Below are positions 35,767 through 43,827 of a stretch of 64,000 nucleotides of DNA, in pieces. The translations under genes were made by a program, and so were the position numbers. Below the pieces are notes generated by a model that had not been told where the DNA came from, did no database searches, and was given only the letters and a program-made list of their open reading frames with translations. Numbering within the stretch: position 1 is the stretch's first letter; the number at the start of each line of letters is the position of its first letter. This stretch comes from Oceanobacillus sp. CFH 90083. Its GTDB lineage: Bacteria > Bacillota > Bacilli > Bacillales > Amphibacillaceae. The stretch lies in NCBI RefSeq assembly GCF_009389585.1, contig NZ_VIYG01000004.1, positions 62,001 through 126,000 on the forward strand, written 5' to 3'.

Positions 35767-35889
35767 GGCATTGCTCCTCCTTCCAGCGTTTGTTTCGTAA
35801 CAGGTCCGAGTAATAGTGCAGATATTGAAATGAATCTGATTGCTGGTGTTCATGGACCAGTGAAGGTGACGTATATTGTGGTGGATTAA
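35767..35889 (+). pseudogene. lutC 3' remnant (LUD-domain lactate utilisation protein C)
   Basis: The last 40 codons of a LUD-domain protein: [22 protein letters not shown] followed by a hydrophobic strand and a stop at 35889. GPSxxADIExxLxxGVHGP is the diagnostic C-terminus of LutC/YkgG. Nothing upstream in this frame extends the domain, and no lutA or lutB is present. A dead fragment left by a deletion. Confidence 0.7.
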
Positions 35890-35892
35890 TAT

Positions 35893-35930
35893 AGAAAAAG
35901 CTTCTTCCCAGCCAGCCGGGAGAAGCTTTT
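35893..35930. terminator. Bidirectional terminator
   Basis: AAAAAGCTTCT(T)CCC pairs with GGGAGAAGCTTTTTT with a single bulged base. It ends the chbG operon on the minus strand and could have ended lutC on the plus strand. Confidence 0.8.
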
Positions 35931-35940
35931 TTCGCTCTAT

Positions 35941-36720
35941 TTAGAGCTCTTTATAAGAAATTAAATCAATATTTTTTTCATTTAATTGTTCCTTGACGCG
36001 AGTATCCGTAAGCATAGCAACCTCCTGTGTACGGGGAATCAGCAGGGAAGAATGCTTTAAAATATAATCATCTAAATAACCTGGGTGAAAAATCATCATG
36101 TCAACGCCATCTTCATGCAGATTATCCAGCATTTTTTCCAAAGAATGATAAGGGTCATAATCAGCCTGCATGCTTTCCATCATCAGATACACTTTCGTAT
36201 TATTGACGATAATAAAAGAGTCGTTGCTGGTAAGATCATTAGGACCGGCTCCTGCCGGTAATCCGGAATAAGTTAGTCCATGTACTTCTGCAAAGTACTC
36301 TAAAGCTTTAAAAAAATGATGGCTCGCAATGGCATGCCCCTCAAAATAATCTGGTTTCTTGCCAAACAAACGAATAAACGCATGATACTGCGCTTCGATT
36401 TCAATCAGAGCCTCTTCAAATACTACAAAATCCTCGCCTGCTGACCGGTATTCCCTGGAAGGTTTGAAATAGCCCTTATCTGTAACCAGGGAAGGTATTC
36501 TTTTCGGGTCGGATAAAGGTTTACCGACACAGATATTGGTATGCTGGCTGAATGCAATATTTTCTTTCTTTAATAAATCCACACCATGCTGTGTCGCAGG
36601 CATATTCATCATGACACCCACACTGGAAATTAATCCATCCTTGACAGATTTTTCGATACCATAATTTACTGCTTCGGAATATCCTAAATCATCTGCTCTA
36701 AACAACACTTTTTTCTTCAT
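35941..36720 (-). CDS. ChbG/YdjC family carbohydrate deacetylase
   Basis: 259 residues from the ATG at 36720; the longer frame to 36777 overlaps IIBC more and has no ribosome site. Family motifs: LFRADDLGYSEAVNYGI (the two Asp residues and the downstream His bind metal), FSQHTNICVGKP (about 66) and FEGHAIASHHF (about 120; His ligand). Family members remove an N-acetyl group from chito-oligosaccharide phosphates. The start lies 22 bases inside the IIBC gene, so translation is coupled. The neighbourhood suggests the PTS substrate is an N-acetylated sugar, which is inference. Confidence 0.88.
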   Translation of the reverse strand: MKKKVLFRADDLGYSEAVNYGIEKSVKDGLISSVGVMMNMPATQHGVDLLKKENIAFSQHTNICVGKPLSDPKRIPSLVTDKGYFKPSREYRSAGEDFVVFEEALIEIEAQYHAFIRLFGKKPDYFEGHAIASHHFFKALEYFAEVHGLTYSGLPAGAGPNDLTSNDSFIIVNNTKVYLMMESMQADYDPYHSLEKMLDNLHEDGVDMMIFHPGYLDDYILKHSSLLIPRTQEVAMLTDTRVKEQLNEKNIDLISYKEL

Positions 36721-38143
36721 AAATATCACTTCCACTCTCTTCCTTTTTTTGAGTTTGCTGCTGTACTCCCAGCGCATACGTTATCACTGCTGTGACAACA
36801 AAACCTATTGAACAGGCAAGTAAGCCATTGACTGCATTCGCAGTTGTTCCTCCAAAGAATCCAGTCATGGAAATAAAGTTGGCTACAGGGATGAGTGCAT
36901 AGTTTGTTACCCCTGTAATACCCGCATATAATCCTCCTGCAAATCCGCCGATCATCAATCCGATAAAAGGCTTTCGATAGCGCACGCCCAGTCCATATAG
37001 TGCCGGTTCGGTCACACCACCGATAAAAGAAGCAATAAAGAAACTGAAGGATAGTGCCTTTTCATTTTTATTTCTCAAGCGCAAGAAAGTGCCCAGGCTC
37101 ATACCTGCAACACAAATGCTGGCAATAATTGCTGCAGGGCCGACAATGGATTCTTGTCCATTTTGAGCAAATACAGTAATTAATGTAGTAATCATCAGCA
37201 AATGCATCCCGGTCATCACTAAGAATTGCCATAATGCTGCAATAATAGCAACAGCAAGAAATCCGCCAATCGAATCAAGAGATAGCAGGAAGGTGCTGAT
37301 ATAGTTCCCTGCAAAGAATCCTGCCGGTCCTAAGACAACTAATGCGATAGGCAGCATAGCCATAATTGTCAAAGTAGGAACTAAAATGGTTGCTAAGGTT
37401 GCAGGGATAACTTTTTTCAAATTCTTCTCAATGTAAGACATTACCCAAGCTGACAGTATAATAGGGATAACTGTACTTGTGTAATTTTCAGGTGTGGCTG
37501 GTATTCCATATACCGAGAATTTTTCTCCAGCTTCAGCAAATCCCAATAAGGTTGGATGAATTAAAATGCCGCCAAGAAACATCCCCAAGACTGGATTTGA
37601 GCCGAACTTTTTACAGGCTGTATAACCCAGCATGACAGGGAAGAAATAAAAACCGGCATCCCCGACAAAATTAAATAAAATGAATAAAGAGCTTTCTTCT
37701 GATATAATACCCAGCATTGTCGGTCCCAGTACAGCAGTAAGCATCTTGAACATAGAAGCAGCTACAAGCACTGGAATTAATGGTGTTAAACTTCCAGCCA
37801 GCCCATCAAGGATCTTATTTCCTGCTCTTTTAAAAGAAAACTTTTCTTTTTTAGCTTCTTTTTCGTCAGAAGCAGAAGGAGAGGAAGCATGATCTGAATC
37901 TACAGATAGCTGATCATAGACTTTTTCTACATTCTGTCCAATGATTATCTGGAATTGGCCGCCTGACTGGGTTGTTCCCAAAACCCCATTGACTTCTTTT
38001 AGCTTATCGGTATCAGCCAGACTTTCATCTTTTAAATTAAAGCGTAATCTTGTCATACAATGCGTTACATGACTGATGTTTTCTTTTCCGCCTACATTTT
38101 GTATGATTTCATTAGCCATTTGGCCATAATCTGTTTTTTTCAT
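36698..38143 (-). CDS. PTS IIBC component, glucose/beta-glucoside/sucrose family, no IIA domain
   Basis: 481 residues. N-terminal IIB domain with the phospho-Cys in SHVTHCMTRLRFNL (about residue 29) and GGQFQIIIGQNVEKVYDQL; a linker rich in Ser/Lys (about 85-100); then a ten-span IIC (about 105-465; GVTEPALYGLGVRYRKPFIG). The C-terminus stops at VQQQTQKKEES with no IIA, so the phosphate must come from a separate IIA. Lies four bases downstream of licT and is coupled to chbG. Confidence 0.92.
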   Translation of the reverse strand: MKKTDYGQMANEIIQNVGGKENISHVTHCMTRLRFNLKDESLADTDKLKEVNGVLGTTQSGGQFQIIIGQNVEKVYDQLSVDSDHASSPSASDEKEAKKEKFSFKRAGNKILDGLAGSLTPLIPVLVAASMFKMLTAVLGPTMLGIISEESSLFILFNFVGDAGFYFFPVMLGYTACKKFGSNPVLGMFLGGILIHPTLLGFAEAGEKFSVYGIPATPENYTSTVIPIILSAWVMSYIEKNLKKVIPATLATILVPTLTIMAMLPIALVVLGPAGFFAGNYISTFLLSLDSIGGFLAVAIIAALWQFLVMTGMHLLMITTLITVFAQNGQESIVGPAAIIASICVAGMSLGTFLRLRNKNEKALSFSFFIASFIGGVTEPALYGLGVRYRKPFIGLMIGGFAGGLYAGITGVTNYALIPVANFISMTGFFGGTTANAVNGLLACSIGFVVTAVITYALGVQQQTQKKEESGSDIYEEKSVV

Positions 38144-38147
38144 CTTC

Positions 38148-38981
38148 TTATCTCCTTATATTTTTCTTGTGCAGCCGATTAATATGGAGCATTAAATAAA
38201 CTAGCTCGTCATTAGATGGCCGGATTGCCAAAGACTGATAAATGACCTCCCGAACTTTTTCGGCAGTTTTATAAATCTCAGGATAATCCTGAATCAGGCT
38301 TTGTAAGAGCTTTTCATTATTCTCAAGAAATTGCTCTCCATTCCGGATTTGTTTTAAGTAATAAACCATATGGGTACGGAAGCGATTATAATTGAATTCA
38401 TCTTTATCAATACGGATGGATAGTTCTTCTTCCATAACCTTTGTTACGTTATTTACGATTTCTTCAATTAATGCTTCTTCTTGAGAGATTTTAAATTCGG
38501 ATTGACTATTAAGAAAATGCACAGCAATGCTGGTAATTTCATTTTTGGGCAAATAGACATTTAAGGAACGATTAATCATTTTTACTGCTTTTTCAGCTAA
38601 TTTATTTTCTTCGGGATATAATTTCTCAACCTCGTGACTGAAGGCCAGTTTTACATTTTGATAATTCGTCACCCTCTGTATAGCAAAGTGAATATGATCG
38701 GCTAAACTGAAAACAAGTGTTGGATTTAATTGCCCTTTGAGTTCTTTTTGAGCCATTTCTACAATTTCCACACTTAGATTTAAGATATTTTCAGGAAGCT
38801 CTTTGATGATCTTTTCAAAATGATCATTCAGTTTATAGAATGTCATATGGATGGAGCTTAAATCTGTTAATTCATAAGGCATTTTTGGAAAACCGATTCC
38901 TTTTCCAAATGCAATTAATTGATTGCCATTGCCATCAATACACTCAGCAACATTATTATTCAGCTTTTTAACAACTTTCAT
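38148..38981 (-). CDS. LicT/BglG-type transcriptional antiterminator
   Basis: 277 residues. N-terminal RNA-binding CAT domain (KVVKKLNNNVAECIDGNGNQLIAFGKGIGF, residues 2-31) and two PRD domains with conserved histidines (VFSLADHIHFAIQR, about 93-106; YLMLHINRLH near the C-terminus). It should bind the RAT at 39047-39072 and open its own operon when its PRDs are in the inducing phosphorylation state. Start ATG 38981 after GTGAGGTGAAACC. Confidence 0.94.
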   Translation of the reverse strand: MKVVKKLNNNVAECIDGNGNQLIAFGKGIGFPKMPYELTDLSSIHMTFYKLNDHFEKIIKELPENILNLSVEIVEMAQKELKGQLNPTLVFSLADHIHFAIQRVTNYQNVKLAFSHEVEKLYPEENKLAEKAVKMINRSLNVYLPKNEITSIAVHFLNSQSEFKISQEEALIEEIVNNVTKVMEEELSIRIDKDEFNYNRFRTHMVYYLKQIRNGEQFLENNEKLLQSLIQDYPEIYKTAEKVREVIYQSLAIRPSNDELVYLMLHINRLHKKNIRR

Positions 38982-38985
38982 GGTT

Positions 38986-39015
38986 TCACCTCACAAAAAA
39001 ACTCTTTAAGTACAT
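38986..39015 (-). CDS. Possible 9-residue upstream ORF in the licT leader
   Basis: MYLKSFFVR, start ATG at 39015 after GAAGGAGGGGTGAAGT, one of the best Shine-Dalgarno sequences in the window. Codons 3-7 are the downstream arm and the T-run of the RAT-linked terminator (38995-39007), and its stop TGA at 38986 lies inside the licT ribosome site region. The small ORF is seen directly; its translation and purpose are inference. Confidence 0.4.
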   Translation of the reverse strand: MYLKSFFVR

Positions 39016-39065
39016 ACTTCACCCCTCCTTCATTTTGAAAAAGAGTGGTAATGCCTCAAAGAGTT
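38995..39065 (-). terminator. Antitermination-controlled terminator in the licT leader
   Basis: On the minus strand AACTCTTT (39065-39058), part of the RAT, pairs with AAAGAGT followed by TTTTTT (39007-38995). The two structures are mutually exclusive because they share AACTCTTT. A loop of about 50 bases contains the small ORF's ribosome site. Confidence 0.85.
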
Positions 39066-39072
39066 ACAATCC
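39047..39072 (-). promoter_or_regulatory. RAT (ribonucleic antiterminator) for LicT
   Basis: Minus strand GGATTGTAACT ... GAGGCATTACC, matching the LicT/SacY/BglG target (GGATTGTTACT ... GCAGGCAAAACC) in its first 11 bases except one and in the GGCA...ACC end. Positioned just 5' of the terminator it must compete with. Confidence 0.88.
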
Positions 39073-39101
39073 ACATTATTTAATTTTAGATGATAAGATA
39101 T

Positions 39102-39130
39102 ATAGTACAGTAATCTGGAAGCGGTGTCAA
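39102..39130 (-). promoter_or_regulatory. SigA promoter of the licT-PTS-chbG operon
   Basis: Minus strand TTGACA (39130-39125), 17-base spacer, TACTAT (39107-39102). Predicts a start about 25 bases before the RAT. Confidence 0.8.
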
Positions 39131-39359
39131 TATGTTAGCTGAACTTAAGAACCTCTAAAAATTATGTGAAAGAAATTTCTTTGTATACGGAAAAAGAGCA
39201 CTTTATTTTTATTTAAATGTACTATACATATTTTTCTGATTCATTATAAAATGCTAGACATCTGCTTCATTTCGCTGATATATACTTCTCTTGCTAAAAG
39301 GATGAAACTTCTTAATAAAAAATGAAAGATAAGATGCATGTCACAATTAATAATAAAAA

Positions 39360-39377
39360 TTGTAATTATCATTACAA
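39360..39377. promoter_or_regulatory. Perfect inverted repeat, possible metalloregulator box
   Basis: TTGTAATTATCATTACAA: two 7-base arms around TATC. The form resembles Fur/Zur/PerR-type boxes (TGATAAT / TCGTAAT / TTATAAT repeats) without matching any one. It lies 56-73 bases upstream of the small ORF at 39433. Confidence 0.35.
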
Positions 39378-39432
39378 AAATTAAAAAAAACGCTATAATT
39401 AGGACAAGGTATTCCTGTCCAAGTACCTATAA

Positions 39433-39600
39433 ATGAATATTTTTTCAGTGAAATATAGTTCTATATTCATTGTTAAGATAATCATCCATTCATTTGCTTT
39501 ATTAATAATACAAATATTAGTTTTTGTTGTGGTAGAATTTTTTCTTGCAGAATTACATAGATTAAATAAATTACAGAACACAAATATCTGTTTTTCATAA
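39433..39600 (+). CDS. Possible 55-residue single-span membrane protein
   Basis: Starts MNIFSVKYSSIFIVKIII, one strong membrane span (about residues 18-37), then AELHRLNKLQNTNICFS. ATG 39433 has no strong ribosome site, which lowers confidence. The stop is 22 bases before the PilZ gene start, compatible with an operon. An antisense frame of similar length is less plausible because its product has no consistent character. Confidence 0.35.
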   Translation: MNIFSVKYSSIFIVKIIIHSFALLIIQILVFVVVEFFLAELHRLNKLQNTNICFS

Positions 39601-39621
39601 CTGAAGGAAGGGGAAATTTAT

Positions 39622-40293
39622 TTGAAAGAATACACGGAGTTTTGGGATGGCCAATTGTTTGAAATTATGACTTCAGAGGAAAAAATTTATTTTACACAGC
39701 TTATTTGGAACAAGTCTGATATGCTGATTCAACCACCAGTGAATAAGCAGAATATACCGATGTCTATTGAAAATGGCATGTGCGTTACTGTTTCCTTTCT
39801 CGATGATGAAAGAGGGGTGTGTAAATTTGATACAAAAATATATCGTCATCTGAACGGGAGAATATCACTCAATAAACCTGATACAAGCGAAATAAAAGTA
39901 GTACAGAGAAGGAAATTTTTCCGTGTGAAAATAATGTTAGATATGGATTTGACATTGCCTCCTGCTGAGGGGATAAATGAGAATCGGGAGGAAATAGAAG
40001 CTGAGAATATAACCGTTACTACCCATGATATCAGCGGTGGCGGAGTAGCTTTTTTCACAAATTTTAAAATCGTTGAAATTGGAGATCAAGTGACAGGCGT
40101 ATTGTATTTGAAAGAGAAATCGGATACGCAGAAAATAGCATTTAAGGGCAAAATTGTCAATGTGATGAAGCAACAGAATAAAATGTTTAAAAATGCTATC
40201 CAATTTATGGATATGAGGGAAGGAACGCGGTCAAAGATTGTGCAATTCTGTATCAGGAAACAAATAGAGATTCGTAATAAACTGAAGAGGTAA
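39622..40293 (+). CDS. PilZ domain protein (YcgR/DgrA-like c-di-GMP receptor)
   Basis: 223 residues. An N-terminal YcgR-like beta domain (about 1-95) and a C-terminal PilZ domain with QRRKFFRVKI (RxxxR type, about 94-103) and THDISGGGVAFFTN (D/NxSxxG, about 135-148), the c-di-GMP-binding pair. Resembles YpfA/DgrA, which slows flagella when c-di-GMP is high. TTG start eight bases after GAAGGAAGGGG. No motility genes are nearby. Confidence 0.9.
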   Translation: MKEYTEFWDGQLFEIMTSEEKIYFTQLIWNKSDMLIQPPVNKQNIPMSIENGMCVTVSFLDDERGVCKFDTKIYRHLNGRISLNKPDTSEIKVVQRRKFFRVKIMLDMDLTLPPAEGINENREEIEAENITVTTHDISGGGVAFFTNFKIVEIGDQVTGVLYLKEKSDTQKIAFKGKIVNVMKQQNKMFKNAIQFMDMREGTRSKIVQFCIRKQIEIRNKLKR

Positions 40294-40312
40294 TTACTTG
40301 TTATAAGAGGTA

Positions 40313-40443
40313 GTTCAAAAATCCCTCAAATATGCGGCGAACGCTTTAGCTGATATGATTTTTCTGATGGGACTGGACTGCGATTACTCGTCCCATCGAA
40401 AACATTTGTTATTACTCACGTATTTATAGGCATAGAGGGATTT
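40313..40443. repeat. Small interspersed inverted-repeat element, member A
   Basis: AAATCCCTC (40319-40327) and GAGGGATTT (40435-40443) bound a 125-base non-coding unit. Its interior ACTCACGTATTTATAGGCATA resembles ACTCACGTATTATAAAGCATA in the element at 63175-63321, which has longer inverted ends. Together they suggest one family of MITE-like or structured RNA repeats. Confidence 0.55.
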
Positions 40444-40671
40444 CTGTTAAGATCGTCCATGTCCTTTACCTTATGGACAATACAGAAGCCATCACAACAC
40501 GCGCACGTAAAAAATCATAACGCTTTGACCTTCTTGCATCTAATTTGTAGCCTGCTGAACACACAGTATAAGAGAAAATAGAAGCAAGGAATTTTAATTT
40601 TTTTTATTCGAAAGCAGGAATTTTTAAATTTCGTGTCGAATATATAGCAAAGGATATAAGGAGGTAGATTT
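40444..40671. other. Intergenic spacer before acetyltransferase
   Basis: No coding signal; the final 15 bases hold the ribosome site GGAGG for the next gene. Confidence 0.5.
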
Positions 40672-41190
40672 ATGTCGCAAAAAGTTGGATCAATCGATCA
40701 AGAGCTGCATGTGTATATTGCACAAAAGGAAGATATGAAGTCTATACTGCGCTTATTAAAAAGTGTTACGACATGGTTGAAGAAAAGTCGGCTCAAACAG
40801 TGGGAATTTCTTGATCAGGATGAAGAGGATCCGGAAGTAAGACAGTCTATTGAAGATGGAGCTACTTTTATTGTTAAGGAAAATGGCGAAACGATTGCTA
40901 CATTTACATTAAACGATATGCAGACTCCTTGGGATAAAAATATCTGGGGGCAGTCCAGTGAAGATGCATTTTATATGCATCGCTTATCCGTAGATTATGA
41001 TCATATTGGACGAGGTCTGGGAAAGCCTATTGTTGATTGGATGGAAGCTTACACAAAGACGCAGGGAATGCGCCGAATTCGATTAGATTGTGTGGAAAGT
41101 AATAAAAAACTTAATCAGATATATAAAGGCTTTGGCTACGATTATAAAGGCACGAATCATGGGCATTGCAGATATGAAAAGATTTTATAA
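40672..41190 (+). CDS. GNAT family N-acetyltransferase
   Basis: 172 residues. Acetyl-CoA loop YMHRLSVDYDHIGRGLGKPIVDWMEAY (about 101-127; RGLGK fits the Q/RxxGxG/A rule) and a C-terminal RIRLDCVESNKKLNQIYKGFGYDYKG (about 137-162) as in aminoglycoside/phosphinothricin-like GNATs. ATG 40672 after AAGGAGGTAG. Single gene. The substrate is unknown. Confidence 0.88.
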   Translation: MSQKVGSIDQELHVYIAQKEDMKSILRLLKSVTTWLKKSRLKQWEFLDQDEEDPEVRQSIEDGATFIVKENGETIATFTLNDMQTPWDKNIWGQSSEDAFYMHRLSVDYDHIGRGLGKPIVDWMEAYTKTQGMRRIRLDCVESNKKLNQIYKGFGYDYKGTNHGHCRYEKIL

Positions 41191-41366
41191 TTTGCAGTAA
41201 TCGCTTTTTGCCCCCATTATCTTCTTCAGTTATTTGATAAAATCATCGATTAATATAATTATTCTGGCGGTATACCTTATCATTCATTAACTGGAATAAG
41301 GTTGCTGTCAGGTACATAATTTTCAAGTATAAAGCATGTTTTTCATAGATATGCTTTTTTATGTTG

Positions 41367-41402
41367 TATAATAAACTGAAATCGAAAGGAAGTGAAACGT
41401 TG
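41367..41402 (+). promoter_or_regulatory. -10 and start region of methyltransferase gene
   Basis: TATAAT at 41367-41372 overlaps the upstream in-frame ATG at 41361, so translation cannot begin there; AAAGGAAGTG then precedes the TTG at 41400. Confidence 0.5.
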
Positions 41403-42155
41403 AAACAGAATAAATATGATGATCATCCATTTTTTCAAGCATATGCTGATATGGACCGGTCTAAGCGGGGACTGGAAGCAGCTGGAGAATGGCATATATT
41501 AAAAGAGATGCTGCCCGATTTTAAAGGAAAAAAAGTCTTAGATTTAGGCTGCGGATTTGGCTGGCACAGCCGTTATGCCAAAGAACAGGGAGCCGAATCT
41601 GTGATAGGCACAGATATATCTGAACGGATGCTTGCGCAGGCAAAAGAGCTGACGGATGATTCCGGTATTTCGTACTTGCATCAAGCTATCGAGGATATGG
41701 ATTTTTCTGAAGCATCTATGGATATTGTTATCAGCTCCCTTGCACTTCATTATATCGAATCGTTTGACAGTGTTTGTGAAAAAGTATATACAATTTTAAA
41801 GCCGGGTGGCAGCTTCGTGTTTTCAGTGGAGCATCCTATTTTTACGGCAAGAAAAGAGCAGGACTGGATTTATGATAAAGCGGGCGGGGAGCCTTTATAT
41901 TGGCCTGTGGATTATTATCAGATAGAGGGAAAACGGGAAGCGTCCTTTTTAAATGAAAAGGTAATAAAGTACCATCGTACAGTATCTGCATTTATAAATA
42001 GTTTAATACAGACAGGCTTTGACATTTTACGTGTGGAGGAATCTGTACCGTCAGAGGAGATGCTGGAGAAGGTACCGGCAATGAAGCATGAGCTGCGCAG
42101 ACCGATGTTTTTGATGATTGCGGTGGAGAAGAAGGAATTTAAAGCTGGTAAATAA
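41400..42155 (+). CDS. Class I SAM-dependent methyltransferase
   Basis: 251 residues from TTG. The SAM-binding motif I is KVLDLGCGFGWHSRYAKEQG (about 46-65), motif II SVIGTDISERMLAQAK (about 67), and the acidic motif IVISSLALHYIESFD (about 108). The rest of the protein has the Methyltransf_11/25 layout, and KPGGSFVFSVEHPIF (about 134) matches the strand 5 region. The substrate is probably a small molecule; it cannot be defined further. Confidence 0.9.
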   Translation: MKQNKYDDHPFFQAYADMDRSKRGLEAAGEWHILKEMLPDFKGKKVLDLGCGFGWHSRYAKEQGAESVIGTDISERMLAQAKELTDDSGISYLHQAIEDMDFSEASMDIVISSLALHYIESFDSVCEKVYTILKPGGSFVFSVEHPIFTARKEQDWIYDKAGGEPLYWPVDYYQIEGKREASFLNEKVIKYHRTVSAFINSLIQTGFDILRVEESVPSEEMLEKVPAMKHELRRPMFLMIAVEKKEFKAGK

Positions 42156-42316
42156 GAAGAAACGCAAGCAGAAATGATAGGGAATATTTAGACACAGGAT
42201 AATATAAGATGAATGGGGAGATGCTTTCAGGTGTCTCTTCTTTTTTCCGGGTTCCATTTTTCATTTATAGTCATATGCTGATAGAAGATTAAGGAAAGGT
42301 AGGTAAAAAGACTAAA

Positions 42317-43207
42317 ATGTATTATAATCCTTTTTATCAGCAGCAAATGAATCGAATGAATCCACATTTAAATCAGGGAAGCGCCTATGATAAACAGACA
42401 GCTATTATGGTAGAGGAAACGTTGCAGCGTGAAGCAGCGTTAATTCCTATGTATTTTCAAGTGCTGGAGCCGTTTAGGCAGGAAGACTCCGGACAGGAAA
42501 TACTCTATGCTGTGCAATCTAAAAATCAAATAGCAGCAAGCCTGGAGCAGATTTATCAACATTTCACTGGACGGCAGATAGATACAAGACAGTCAGAGCA
42601 TAAACAGGAAGAGCATGTAAGTTTTGAATCTATTTATGAATATGCTCTTCAAAGCTATGAAGAACACTATCGTAAAAGTGAGCAGGTGAATGAGCCGTAT
42701 TCCCGGCAGCTGCTTTATCAGCTGGCGATGACAGATTATCAAATTGCGAATCATTTAGCAGAGTATTTAGAAACCAGTCAGGACTCCCAAATGTATTCCC
42801 GGGTTACTGATTATGGAGGAAATCCCTTTGTTATTGATATTGAAAATGCAGCAGAAGCAAACACAAATTACCGTACCGCCTTGTGGACAGGAGAGCATCT
42901 TCAGGTTACATTAATGAGCATCCCGGCAGGAAGTGATATTGGTTTAGAGGTACATCCGGATACAGACCAATTTCTGCGTATCGAAGAAGGAGAAGGAACT
43001 GTGCAGATGGGCAATCGGCAAGATAATCTGACTATTCAGCAGCAAGTGGAAGAAGATAGCGCTATTATGGTTCCTGCTGGTACATGGCATAACATAACAA
43101 ATACAGGAGATGAAGCTTTAAAGCTGTATACGATTTATGCACCGCCACATCACCCATTTGGGACGGTAGAACGTACAAAGGAAGAGGCGATGCAAAAAGA
43201 AGGCTAA
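42317..43207 (+). CDS. Two-part protein with N-terminal helical region and C-terminal cupin
   Basis: 296 residues. The N-terminus is YYNPFYQQQMNRMNPHLN, a Tyr/Asn/Gln-rich start of the sort seen in spore-coat-associated proteins, followed by a helical region (about 25-155, rich in Glu/Gln). The C-terminal cupin (about 175-285) shows MSIPAGSDIGLEVHPDTDQFLRIEEGEGTVQMG (H and E metal ligands) and VPAGTWHNITNTGD (second cupin motif, His). Expected to be a metal-binding cupin, enzymatic or storage. It stands alone. The spore-coat link is inference from composition. Confidence 0.82.
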   Translation: MYYNPFYQQQMNRMNPHLNQGSAYDKQTAIMVEETLQREAALIPMYFQVLEPFRQEDSGQEILYAVQSKNQIAASLEQIYQHFTGRQIDTRQSEHKQEEHVSFESIYEYALQSYEEHYRKSEQVNEPYSRQLLYQLAMTDYQIANHLAEYLETSQDSQMYSRVTDYGGNPFVIDIENAAEANTNYRTALWTGEHLQVTLMSIPAGSDIGLEVHPDTDQFLRIEEGEGTVQMGNRQDNLTIQQQVEEDSAIMVPAGTWHNITNTGDEALKLYTIYAPPHHPFGTVERTKEEAMQKEG

Positions 43208-43400
43208 GAGTTATATTTTGTGCAGGAGTAATCACTGCAGCAGTTTATTTTTTTCATATAACAGGAAGCTGTTCTGTGAGCAGATCGGCTTTCTGTTTCT
43301 TGATTAAAAAATCAGTTCCAACGTACCTGTTCCTTTAGTCTCTTTCATTTTTCGTTATTTGGTATATTTTAATGAAATAAAATGATAGAAGGGTACATAG

Positions 43401-43784
43401 ATGGAGGTTCATATCAACAGAAACACAGGTCCACTTAGTGGATTCCCCAGTATAAAGGTTAACGTTAATGGAGAAGCACAGGGGAAACTGAAAGGTAATG
43501 ATGTATTTATTGCATCCGTTTCTGAAGATACAGCTGAGATTACAGTTAATCAGAGCTTTTTCTCCAGCAATTCTTTGACAGTTCACCATGGAGACCGCGT
43601 TGAAGAGACTGTAAATAAAAAATACTCTCCGCTTTTTGTGGCGGGTTTGCTGGGTATTATACTTGGAGGACTAACAAAAGCTATATTGTTTCACGTTGTT
43701 GGATTAATTTGTACTTATCATAAGGTGCTGGAAATTGGTTTATCATTAAGAAAAAGTAGAATGAAAGCAGACGCGCATGAGTGA
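43401..43784 (+). CDS. Small membrane protein of unknown function
   Basis: 127 residues. A beta-rich N-terminal domain (KVNVNGEAQGKLKGNDVFIASV, FFSSNSLTVHHGDRVEE) followed by two hydrophobic stretches (FVAGLLGIILGGLTKAILFHVVGLI, about 75-100, then a short one) and a basic end. GAAGGGTACATAG precedes the ATG. No family is recognised. Coding is supported by the ribosome site, the composition and the terminator directly after the stop. Confidence 0.55.
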   Translation: MEVHINRNTGPLSGFPSIKVNVNGEAQGKLKGNDVFIASVSEDTAEITVNQSFFSSNSLTVHHGDRVEETVNKKYSPLFVAGLLGIILGGLTKAILFHVVGLICTYHKVLEIGLSLRKSRMKADAHE

Positions 43785-43810
43785 CATGTTCATCTGCTTT
43801 CACTTATTTT
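43762..43810. terminator. Terminator between convergent genes
   Basis: TGAAAGCAGA (43762-43771) pairs with TCTGCTTTCA (43793-43802), followed by CTTATTTTAC. It overlaps the 3' end of the small membrane protein gene and precedes the AEC gene stop. Confidence 0.65.
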
Positions 43811-43827
43811 ACACGCAGTAGTAAATA

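Noticed and set aside
39399-39581. 60-codon minus-strand frame
   Set aside because: Antisense to a more plausible plus-strand ORF; low-complexity product and no ribosome site.
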